Assembly: GCA_037179335.1 (NCBI GenBank)
Contig: JAKZHN010000014.1
Span: 248,001-312,000, forward strand
DNA length: 64,000 nucleotides
Direction of reading: 5' to 3'
DNA from: Cyclaneusma minus
Taxonomy: Eukaryota; Ascomycota; Leotiomycetes; Marthamycetales; Marthamycetaceae
Shown: positions 36,443 to 47,849 of the stretch, in pieces
Layout of the letters: every line of letters begins with the position of its first letter
Numbering within the stretch: position 1 is the stretch's first letter
The notes under the pieces: model-generated
Told to the model about the DNA's origin: nothing
The model's input: the letters and a program-made list of their open reading frames with translations, nothing else
Databases searched by the model: none
Made by a program: the position numbers and the translations under genes

Positions 36443-38215
36443 ATTGGTGGTTTTGTGAAATCTATGCTATTTCCAAAGTGAATGAAGCGTGGTATATATA
36501 AGATACAAAGCCTCGAGGCAGGACTCGTCCAACGAAGCAGTTACAACGGGCGGTAGTCAGCCAAGTCGCACGAGCCGTGGTTCCACGAGTCGTCGTCGGT
36601 CGGTCGATCGTTACACAGCCTCGATGGTCTCTGAGATAGGCAAGCGGAACAAAATGTCTGAAGTCTGAAATATGGAGAAAGATATCGAGAAGATGTAGCA
36701 GAAAGCAGAAATGAGAAAGCAAATGAGGGCGTTCGCAGGGTGTTAAGCGTGGAATGGCATAGCAGAAAGACGGACCACGACTTTTGCCCCTTCGCACTTG
36801 CGACGACGGCGAGAAGCCAGAACGGTGGGATTGAACTTGAAGTAGCAAAGGGCCCAAGCTTGTTCAAAATGAGACGCCAGGCCGTCTGCTTGGGGACAGG
36901 CCTTTGTTCCTCCTTTGAATTTCCCGGCTGTGGCTGGCGCCGAGGCGGCCACCAACGACCTCCTATCCAAACCTTGACCCTTCAGAGCGCTGTTCCACTC
37001 TCCCCATGTTTTCCAGTGCGGGACTTCCCTGTTGGCTAATGGCCATGAGCCTATGGCGTGGGCCCAGGCGACTCAATACAGGCGACCATGATGCGCACAC
37101 TTGAGCCAGAGCCTTTGATTGTCTTTCTGGGCAGGTCAGTCTTGTTCCACGCCGGATGCCATCTCCCTTCTGGTACGAGCACGACGGGGCGAAGACGGGA
37201 CGAGGCCACAAGTCGGGACGAAACGGACGGCGGCCGCTTCAACCATGATGATACACCAAAGTGACGATGCGCCATTCTCAGTCGACACAAGCGCACGGCT
37301 GTGACTGGGACAAGCGTCATTCCTCGACTGCCGAGTGTGGGGACGGTCTGGAGTCCAAAGACGAAGTTCTCGAGGGGTGCGTGTGTCTCAAAGGTCAAAA
37401 TTGTTGCTGTCCCCGTAAGGCGACTTGTCGAAATGCCGGTTGACGTGGATCAGAACACAGGAACCGATCGGGAACGGTGAGTATGTGAGAACTTCAATCG
37501 ATTCTAGGTTAGTGGTCCATTTGATGTTCTCCGCACGGTCACTCCCACATCACGCTTAAGCTTCATGTTAAACGAGCAAACCTAGCCCCAAATGCTTAGC
37601 GCGAGGTCTGTTATTGCGCGCCCAAAGGGTTAAACAATACTACATGTATTCCTATGGCGCTCCGTAATAACACTGCTCTAATCCATGACAAATGTGCTTC
37701 AGATAACCTTTTGCCCAGTTCCAAGTCTACATGTACAACCCAAGCCTTTCTAAGCCCAACTTGGCTGACAACGCCTAGCCCGGCATACATGTAGCCAATT
37801 GACATTGATGATTTTCGGCTACACCCCACACCTCACACTTCAACCGCATCTCCCCACCAATTCCCCAGCATCCTCTCATGTGGCACACCCGTCCTCTCTC
37901 AGACTCAGACTCTCGCCCTCACCGTTCACAGAAACATGCAGGTGTACAAACGACCTGCGATTGCAAAAAAAACAATCCTTAGAGGCCTGAGCCTGCCCCC
38001 GAGACCCGGATCCGCAAGTGATTCATACATGGTGGGGATGTGAATGCGATTCTGAATTTTTGAGAGGCCATGGCAGCGACTCTTCTTCCGACGTCTCCCT
38101 TGCGAAGTGCTGGTTCATATCCACATGGCGAATAAGCAGATGTCGAATTGCGGTATTAAGTGCAAACATATATGGTCTTAGTCGTCACATGCGAAAAAAA
38201 CAAGAAGGTAATTAA
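36443..38215. other. Noncoding region up to the second AT block
   Basis: No gene is seen in 1.8 kb upstream of the b561 gene. Frames are short and overlap on both strands. TACATGTA-type palindromes occur three times within 160 bp (about 37,638, 37,729 and 37,787). Composition falls abruptly to AT-rich DNA at about 38,210. Confidence 0.5.
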
Positions 38216-38231
38216 AAATCAATTGTATTGC

Positions 38232-38364
38232 GGGACACAGCCAGCGAAACTGGCTATTTTAATTTCAAAAAAGCTTTTAAATAAGGCCTATATGGCTAGC
38301 GGAATGTAATTGTTGCGGCTAGCAATTTTTGGGCTAAAATAACTAGCTATAATCGGCTAAAATT
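38232..38364 (+). repeat. Direct repeat B, copy 1
   Basis: About 130 bp matching 38,636-38,767 in the same orientation, with differences mostly C/T and G/A. Shared words are CTATTTTAATTT, AAAAAAGCTTTTAAATAA, TGCGGCTAG and CTAGCTATAA. This copy is the less mutated one and starts about 17 bp inside the AT block. It carries a small palindrome AGCCAGCGAAACTGGCT at its left end. Confidence 0.75.
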
Positions 38365-38635
38365 ATATAATTAAATTAGAATTATATAGGGCGGGAAAAA
38401 GAAAAATCAAAAATTATAGCTAATTACAATTTTTGCCTTGAAAATTAAAAAATTTAAAAATTGGCATTGCAAAAATTTCTTATAATTTGGTAAAATTGCG
38501 GCTTTATATTATTAATTAAATAAATCCTGGCTATTGGAATTTTATTAAATTATATAATATAAATTCATTGCCCTTTTTATTATATATTAATATTATATAT
38601 AATTTTAATTATTATAAAAAAATCAATGATATTAT

Positions 38636-38767
38636 AGGGTATAATTAGCGAAATTAGCTATTTTAATTTTAAAAAAGCTTTTAAATAAAGCCTATATAGC
38701 TAGCAATATATAATTGCTGCGGCTAGTAGTTTTTGGGCTGAAATAGCTAGCTATAACCGGCCAAATT
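38636..38767 (+). repeat. Direct repeat B, copy 2
   Basis: Partner of 38,232-38,364, 404 bp downstream. The two could be the ends of a short element, two solo copies of a MITE, or a local duplication. Confidence 0.75.
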
Positions 38768-40602
38768 TAAATAAAGCGCTAGGGATTATATTTTTTTAAA
38801 AAAAAAGCAAAAATAATTGTTTTTACCTTTTTAATTTAAAAAAACAAAAAGCGGTTAAAAAATAAAAGCTTAATTAAAATTTTAATTTTAAATTATATTT
38901 ATAATAGCGTTTTACTGCATTAGAGTTTTAACGGCTTATGCATTGGATTACAAATTTTAGTATATTTATATTAGCCGCAAAAAAAGCAGTTTTTTAATAA
39001 ATATTATAGCCGGTAAATTTCTTTTAATTAAAAACGATAAAAAAAATAAAAATGGCTTTTGATTAAAAAAATATAGCGGTCGCGGCTATAGATTTTAATA
39101 AAAAAAACCAAAAAAAACCTAGAAATTAAATAAAAAAAATAGCGTGAAAAACGGCGACCAAATATATTTTAATGCTAATTATTGCAAAAATTATACTAAT
39201 TTTTTAATATTTTTTATTGGCCTTGCTATTGGAAAAAAAATAGCATATTTATTATTATTTATAAATATTATATACCAGCGCTACATTTTTTATATTTTAA
39301 ATTTCTGCTAATTTTTAATATAACATTATTTTTTAATTATTAATTTGCTAATTTTAATTAGTTTCGCCCAATTTATTTTAAATATACTATTATTTATAAA
39401 TTTATTAAATTATAATAATAAAAGGTGATTAGGGAATTAATTAGTATTAGGGCAGGATTAATTATATTTAGCAATATATTAAATTTTAAATCAAAAGCTT
39501 TTTTTTTAATTGCTTTGCAAGCGGCGAATTTTTTGTATAGCAAATTTAATTAGCAGGGATAAAAAAGCCGAATTATTTTCAAAGCGAATGGTATGAATAT
39601 GCTTAATTGCTAAAATAGTAATTTAAAAAAACTAGAATTAAATAATTCGTTTTTTTATTTAAAGCGGCTTGTTTTATAAAAAAAATCCATTTTATAAATA
39701 ATATAAAAATAATTGGATAAATTTTAAAGCTTTTTATAATATAAAAGCATTTCCAAAAGCGCTAATAGCTTTAATACCTTTTAAAAATATTAATAATTAG
39801 GCTATAAGAAAATATATAGCAAATGCGAAAATTAAAAAAAATTACGCTAATAATTGCTAATAATTATATAAATTTGCTAATAAAAGCATTAATTAGCAAT
39901 AGCTATATAATTAAATTTTAATAAAACGTTTGCTAAATTATGAAAAAGGCAATTAAATAAATAGATTTTGATTTAATATTTAAAAATCTTATTAAAATTA
40001 GCAATTAATATAATATTAAATATTAAATATTAATTAGCATTTTTAAAAATATGCTTTAATAAATTATATTGCGCTATAAAATTATTTGTATAAATAATAA
40101 TACTAATTCCTTATTAATTAATATTCCAAATTTAAAATACTATTAAAATTGCTTGGATTTTAGAAATGTTTATATTTAGCAATTTTTTTTAAATTACTAG
40201 AGCAATAATAAATTGCAAAAATATATAGGATTAAAAAAACCGCTGCATAATCTTTTCAATAGCATTTAAAAAAAACAATTATTAATAAAAAAGGCGCCAA
40301 GACCGGCGCTAAAAATGCTGCTAAAAATAAATTTATATGCAATTCCTATTATTAAAAGATTTAATGCTATTAAATTTTAAAAAATAATTTCAATTATTAA
40401 AATAAATCGTTTTTAATATTTTTTAAAATACGGTGGCAAGCGTTAGCCAATTTTTTATTTGGAAAAAACGCAATAAATATCTAAAATCTCCGGCAATAAA
40501 AATAGCCAATATTAAAAATAAAAGCGCAAAAACAAATCCCAATTAGAATTTCCGTATTATACCGTGTAATTGATTTTTTGGCTATGGCAGTAAAAACGAA
40601 TT

Positions 40603-40828
40603 TGTCACACGGGGCCGAGGAGGGCGCCCTGCGGGCACCCTATAAGGCATGTGCGCTAAAAATGCGTAAAACATAAGCATTGCTTATTAAAAAAGCTAAG
40701 CAAGGCTTTTAGCATATAATATTTAAATATTGATATTTTTATTTAAAAAAAGCAGCAGCTATTTTTTATAGCAAAAAAAATATATATAATATATTTTATT
40801 TGCCAATTTATTTTTAATTATTATAATA
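40603..40828 (+). repeat. 5' LTR of relic copy 2
   Basis: Starts TGTCACACGGGGCCGAGGAG and is identical to the 5' LTR of copy 1 over the first 40 bases, then AT-rich with point differences. It ends TTATAATA. Confidence 0.78.
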
Positions 40829-41669
40829 AAATAGCTGTTTTTATTTTAAAAAATAATAATTTGGCAAAATAATAATTATTTAATTAAATAGCTGCAAATT
40901 CAATATTAATTGTAATATATTAAATTTTGCTAAAAAAGAAATTGGGGTTTTTCTTTAATTTTAAAGCAATTTAATTTTGAGAATATTATTAGCACAATTT
41001 TTATATTAAATTAAAAAGCCGTATTAAGCAATAGCAAAAATAATAATATATTTACTAATAAAAATACTATTAATATTAGCAATTAAAAGCAATTTAGCGT
41101 TTTTTTATTTAAAATTGAAAATTATTTAATAGCCTTTTTTAATTAAATAGCCAATTTATTAATGCAAATTAGCCTGGGCAAATTTAAAATTAAAACGCTT
41201 TAGCTAAAAATATAAATATATTATGCAAAAGCGAAATTAATTAAATTTTTGCTTTCGCTCCTGCTTTTATTTTTAATTTATTTCAAAATTAAACCAATTA
41301 GAATTTTAATAATTTTGCAATTGTTTAGTAAATTAGTTAAAAATTAAAAAATTAAAAAAAATGCGAAATTACAAATTGAAATTGCAATTTTTATTTGCAA
41401 ATATAATTCGTTTAATTTAAATTTTAATAATAAGCAATTAATTGCTAGAAAAAATTTTATTTGAAAAATTTTATATGCTAAATATTAAATTATATTATTC
41501 ATATAATATATACAAATATTATAAATAATTTAATTATTTATAAAATTATTTTAATATGCAATTTAATTTTATTTTTGAAACATAATATAATTTGTATTTA
41601 TTATGTTTTAATTATTTTTAAAAATCGCGTATACATTATATAGCAATATTTTGAAACGAATTATAAATT

Positions 41670-41695
41670 AATATATATATATATATATATATATA
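41670..41695. repeat. (TA)n microsatellite
   Basis: Short TA run of about 26 bp inside LTR relic copy 2. Confidence 0.85.
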
Positions 41696-44600
41696 ACACT
41701 TAATATTAAATGCAATAAATGCAAAATAGCAGCGTATATTATATATATTAAATTAATTTGCTAAAACAAAAATTAAAATTAAAATTAAAAATATTTATTG
41801 CAAAATAAAGATTTTGCTTTTTTATATAGAAAATATGCTTTTTATATTTTTAAATAATTAATTTATTTTTAAATTTTGCAATAATATTAAATAGAATTTT
41901 ATTTTTTAATAAAGCAATTAATTATAAATTAATATGCAATATATATTTAATATAATTGGAAATATTAAATACAAGAATATATTTGATTTTTAATTTTAAT
42001 TTTAATATATATATATTTAATATAAATAATTTAAAAAAACATTATAATAATTATAATAAATTATAAAGTTCGCATAATATTTTAAACAAATTTTTGAGCA
42101 AAAAAATGTATTTTATTTAAATTATAAAAATTGAAAAGCCTAAATAATTAAAATAAGCTTGACAATTATTTTTAAAATTTAAAAAAAATAATAAATATAT
42201 AGCAAAAATATAAAGCCAATTTATATTGCATAAAAATAAATAATAACAATTTAAAAATAATATATTATATAAGAAAAGCAAATTATATATGTTTGCAGTA
42301 AATATATTACGCAATAAACTTTTATATATTTATTATAATAGCAAATTAACAGCCTATTTTAAAATAAAATAAATTTTAATTTTAATTTATTGCAAATATT
42401 ATTAGCCAAATATAAAAGCAAAAATATAAAATTATATATATAATTGCTATATTTGCTAATAAAATAAAATTCGCTAATATATATTTTATAATTAGCTATA
42501 GTTTTTATTTTCAATTAATAAATTATAATATATAAATAAAATATATAATATTATTTTAATAATAATAAATTATTATATTAAAATTGCGCGATTTATATAT
42601 ATAATTAAAAATATTAACATGCAATTTTTAATAAAATTAATTTTTCGTAAAATTATTTATGCTATAGAATTTTTAAAAATTATTGTATTTAATTATAGCT
42701 TTATATTTATTAATATATTATAAAAAGCTTTTTGCTATAAATTCTAGATAATATGCAAATATAATATAATATTTTATTTTAAATAAATAAACAAATAAAT
42801 AAATTAAATTAAAATTAAAAATTTTATATATAGAATTACGGCAATAATAAAAAAATTAATTAGGCAATTTAATTGGCTATAATAGAAGTTGTCTATATTT
42901 TTTTAAAAAAATATAAATATTATTTGCAAATTATCATTGATTTTTTTATGCAATTTGTAAAAATTAAAATATTTAATATATAAACAAATCAAATACAATA
43001 TAATAAATTTATATTATTATAAAAATTGGAAAAATACTATTAATAAATATATAAAAAAGCATATAAAAAAGCATAGAATTGTAAATTTTAATAAAACAAA
43101 TTGAATTTATTTATTTATTAAAAACATACATTTTAAAATTGAAAAACTAGCAAAAGAATATATAGACTTGTTTTTTATTATCAAAAAAATAAAAATCTAG
43201 ATTTATTATTGAAATTTTTTATTTAAATTTCAATTAAAAAAATTATATAATATTTTTTATACTAGCTTTTTAAAATTTGCTAAAATTTGCTAAAATATTC
43301 CAAAATAATATATATAAATTATGCTTTACAAATTTTAAATTTTTTAAAAATAATTAAAAATTAAAAATTAATATATATATATAAAACGGTTAATTTATAT
43401 TTAATATATATTAGAAAAATTAAAATCGAGACTGGAATTAAATATTGATTTAAAAAAAATACTTTAATTATTTTAAGCAAATTTATTAAAAAAATATTAA
43501 AATTAGATTATAATAATAGTAGAAAATTTATAAAAAAAGCGCAAATTTTGAAAAAATATATTAAAAGGCTAATTTTAACTTTATATCTAAATGGAAAATG
43601 CTTAATTATACGCAATATTAAGCAAAAGCAAAAATGAAGGTATTTAAAGCATAAAAATATAGATTTTTTCATTTTTTCATTTTTTAAATTATATTATATT
43701 ATATTATATTTTATAAAAAAATTAAATTGAAAAATTGAAAATTAAATGATAATTTTAATTTAATTAAAAATTATAAAATATGCAGATAAAAATTATAGAT
43801 TTTGTATACTAAATAATTTAATTAAAAATAAATATTGTATAAGATAAATTTAATTAGTAAAATAAAAAAAAATTATAGTATTTTTAAATTTCAATTTGTA
43901 TATGTTAAATTTATAATTTCCATATTTTATATTATATTATTAATTTTCTTTTGTTTAATATTGAATAAAATATTACTAAAAAAATTGTAATTTATTTATA
44001 TTTTAATTAAATATAAAAAAACGAGAAATTAATTTATTAAATAATATCAAATATTAATTGCTATACGTATTAGAATATAAATTGCGAAAATAATTTTAAT
44101 TAAAGCTATTATTGCAGCTACAATATTTTAAAATATACTGTATATTTTATATTTAAAAATATATAAAGTTTAAAGCGGAAACAAATTCCAATAATTTTTA
44201 TATTATTTTTTAATTAAGTTAATTTATTATTATAATTAATATATTGATTTTTCAAAAAAGCCTGGATTTTAATATAGCAATAGCAATAAAATATAAAAGC
44301 ATTGTAAATTGCATTAAATAGGGAAATCCAAATAACGGGAATTTGCAAAATAATAAATTAATTAGCAATAAAAAAATAAAAAAAGCAAAATATAAATTTA
44401 TTATATAGTAAAAGAATTTATAATTATTGCAATAGTAATTGCATTCAAAATTATTTGCAATTTAACTATAAATATTTATTTTTTTGTAAAAAAGATTTAA
44501 ATAAAAGCTTTATATATAGCGAGCGCAAATACGAATTCGAAATGCAAATACGGGTTTAATAAAAATACAATTCAAATTTTATAATTAAATCGCGAATTTA

Positions 44601-45336
44601 GCATTATTACTATAATTATAAATAAAAAATTTGCTATGCATAACTTGAAATAAGCTATTGCCAAAATTTTGCATTTCGCGATTAAAAATATTAAAAATAT
44701 TAAAAATCAAAATTAAAAAAAAATCTTCATTTTTGCTAAAAAAACATATATTAAAAAACATATATAAAAGCAATAATAAAAAGAAATTTAATAAAAACGG
44801 GAAAGTCTATTTTATATAAATAAAGTTTGTAATAAAATTCAATATAATTACTATTATTGTTTTTTTAAAAAAATGAAATTCGCCGAAAAAATTAAAAATT
44901 AATATGCTATTATTGCAAAAAACGCATAATACACGTATAAAAAAAAGGAGTAAAAAGAATATCGCTACTATATTGAGTTTTTAATATTTGCAAAAAAAGC
45001 ACGCGCGAAAATTAAAATAGTGTATATAAGCCAATAAAGATAATAAGATTTTAATAAATTTTAATATAATTTTTTTTGAAATAATAAAAATATTTAAATA
45101 AAAATTTGAAATTAATTTAATAATAAATAGCGCAAACTATATATTGAAATTAAAGTTTTAAAAATTAGGCAATAATAAATTTGAAGATAATTATTAATAA
45201 TAGCGAATTAATAGAAGTTTATTAATTTACACGGTTAAAATAAAAAATCGAAATTAATAATTAAAGCTAAATATTAAATTATTAAAAGCGAGAATTTGTA
45301 TTTGGAAATTTTAGGGCTCGAAATTATAATATATAT

Positions 45337-45560
45337 ATATATACGGGGCCAAAAAGGGCATTTTGCGGGCATTTTATAAATTATATGCGCTAAAAATATA
45401 CAAAAATAAATATTATTTATTAAAAAAACTAGGCGAGGCTTTTAGCGTATAATATTTAAACGCTGCTATTTTTCTTTGAAAAAGACAGCGGCTATTTTTT
45501 ATAGCAAAGGAATATATATAACGCATCCCATTTACCAATTTATTTTTAACCATTATAATA
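45337..45560 (+). repeat. 3' LTR of relic copy 2
   Basis: Matches the 5' LTR, but its head is mutated: CGGGGCCGAGGAGGGCGCCC became CGGGGCCAAAAAGGGCATTT. It ends CCATTATAATA immediately before the AAATT target repeat. Confidence 0.75.
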
Positions 45561-45700
45561 AAATTCCAATATTTAATATTATTTTAGCAAAAAAAAACAT
45601 TATTATTAATTTAAAAATTTCAATTATAATTTCTTTATTGTTTTTTTTTAAATTTTGCTAAATATTTAATATTATATAAAATATAATATAATATTCTTTT

Positions 45701-45757
45701 TATTAAAAAATTATTAAAAAATTATTAAAAAATTATTAAAAAATTATTAAAAAATTT
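45701..45757. repeat. 11-bp tandem repeat
   Basis: Five near-perfect copies of TATTAAAAAAT follow the 3' LTR of copy 2 by about 140 bp. Confidence 0.9.
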
Positions 45758-46016
45758 AAAAGCCAATTTAGCTAAATAAAGGTTTTTTGCAAAATTATAT
45801 TATTTTAAGCTATTATATTAAAAAAAACTCTATATTTTAAAACGCTTTAAAAAAACCTAAAATATAAATATAATAAACGATATTAAACTGGAAAATAAAA
45901 TAGAAAAAAAAATTAAATTCGTATTAGGCTGCAATAGTATAGGCATATAAATATAATTTGGGGTTTTTTTTTTAAAATGCCAATAAAAAAATAATAATTA
46001 ATAATAATAATATATA

Positions 46017-46284
46017 ATTAGCTAATAGCAATTATTTAATAATATTAGCTAGCAATAATATTATAAAATTATTTGCTAGCCAAAAAAAATTAGCAGCAAT
46101 TATTTAATAATATTAATTGGCAGCAGAATATAAATATTAATTAGCAATAATATTATAAAATTATTTATTAGCAAAAGCAAAAAGAAAATTGGCTAATAGC
46201 AATTATTGGATAATATTAGCTAGCGGCAATATATAAATATTAATTAGCAATAATATTATAAAGTTATTTGCTAGCGAAAAAAAA
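46017..46284. repeat. ~100-bp degenerate tandem repeat
   Basis: Nearly three units, each with CAATTATT, AATATTA, CAATAATATTATAAA and TTATTTGCTAGC-like words in the same order (units near 46,017, 46,088 and 46,186). Units two and three carry an extra AATATAAATATTAATTAG segment. Confidence 0.75.
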
Positions 46285-47460
46285 AGCATGCAAAAGCTTT
46301 ATACTAATAATATATTAGCAAATATTATTGGCGACGCCAATATATTAATAGCTTTATATTTTAGGCTTTTTTTAAAAAAAAATCCATTTAATTGCTAAAT
46401 ATTTTTTATTATAAATAAAGCATTTATATTTGCCCTTATAACAATTATAATAGCAATTGCCATTATTGTATTTATAGCAAATAAATAATTTGGCATTATA
46501 ATTATTGCTATTATATTTAAAATTGGAAAAGTTATTTGCTTTAATATGCCTAATATAGCTATAATTTGTTTTAAAAAAATTAATTTCCAATTTTTAAATT
46601 AATTTAATTTAGCAATTAAAGCCCGTTTACAGGCTTTAATAATGCATTTAATTATTTTCTCCCAAATAAAATACTAATAAATATTAAAAATTTAAATATA
46701 GAAATTAATTAAATAAAACCATAATTTTGCGGTAATTTAAATATCCTATTTAGAAAAAATTTAAATTTATATTAGAAAAAAAGCAAATTAAATCTCTAAT
46801 ATATAGCCAAAGGCCTTTTAATTCCCGCCTATTAATATTAAAATAATTATATTATTGCGCATAGCAAAAATAATTTCAATATAAAGCGTTAAATTAGCAA
46901 AAAAGCAAATATTTAAATAATATAGAAAATAAATATTAAATTTATATTAAAGGATTTGCTAAACGATTTTGTTTTTAATGCTAAAAAAATTGCAATAAAA
47001 ATTATAAAATTCGGGAAAATATTGCTTATTATTATTTTAATTGCCCTAAAAGTACTTTATAAAAGCAGCAGATTTTATTGTATTAAATTTAGCCCGCTAA
47101 TATTTAATTGCTAGCTATAAAGCATGCTTTTATTTAATTTGAGATTTTTTTTAGTTTTTAGTTTTTATATTTCGTTATAAATTTTGGGATAATCTCAATT
47201 AAGATTTTTAGCTTATTAGGAGTTTTAAGCGGCGAAAAAGGCATTTTTTAAAATTACCTTGCGTTATTGGCATTGGCTATATAGGGCATTTTTTTTTTAA
47301 AAAAAAGCAAATGCCCTGCGGTATAATTGCTTAAAAGGATAATACATTTTTTTAAAGCCGTTTTATTGGTAAATTAAATTATATAGGCTGTTTTGGCAAT
47401 TTTTTTCAAAAAAAATATTAATAATTAAAAAAAAATATAGTTAAGTGCAATTTCTGCTTT

Positions 47461-47849
47461 AAAGCTCTGAGAGTTTTCAAACTGGCGTTGCAGAGATTTC
47501 TTGTGGTTTAATGAGATTGCGGCCCCATACCGCTAATTAAATGGATTCTGGCCATTGGCCCTGGAGCCTCACCAAACTACGTGACGCGGGTCAGCTGCCC
47601 TCCCTACCATATACCAATATTATATAATACAGGATTCCTGATATAAAAGGAGCAGCAGTATAGCTTATGTGGTATCACCGTTCATCCATCACCCAGCTTC
47701 TCCAAATAACCCCAATTCCCATGTATCGGAAACTTCAAACCACCTATTACCCAAGAGTATGCTTCAAACCCCCTATTACCCAAAAGTATCTTTCATATAT
47801 ACATCACCACCCCTATCTCTCCCCCCTTCTTCCATATCATCCACACCCA
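47461..47849. other. Noncoding edge of the right AT block
   Basis: Normal-composition DNA without a gene. Two overlapping plus-strand frames of about 150 codons (47,667-48,137) run antisense to the ferric reductase 3' end and have a Pro/His/Ser-rich composition typical of shadows. This should contain the reductase 3' UTR. Confidence 0.55.

Larger units (their letters stand above)
40603..45560 (+). mobile_element. RIP-degraded LTR retrotransposon relic, copy 2
   Basis: Same family and orientation as 7,677-13,201. It is bounded by LTRs at 40,603-40,828 and 45,337-45,560. The five bases before it are GAATT and the five after are AAATT, a target-site duplication differing by one G-to-A change, the kind RIP makes. 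The interior has no surviving gene. At 4,958 bp it is about 570 bp shorter than copy 1. Confidence 0.82.
38216..47460. other. AT-rich, RIP-like degenerate repeat block (right)
   Basis: Like the left block: extreme A/T richness, stops in every frame, no gene, abrupt edges at about 38,215 and 47,460. It contains the second LTR relic, a pair of short direct repeats at its left edge and several tandem arrays. No frame above 80 codons is present. Confidence 0.9.

Noticed and set aside
16751..38215. Secondary-metabolite cluster
   Set aside because: A transporter and a redox protein are present, but no polyketide synthase, NRPS, terpene cyclase or pathway regulator.
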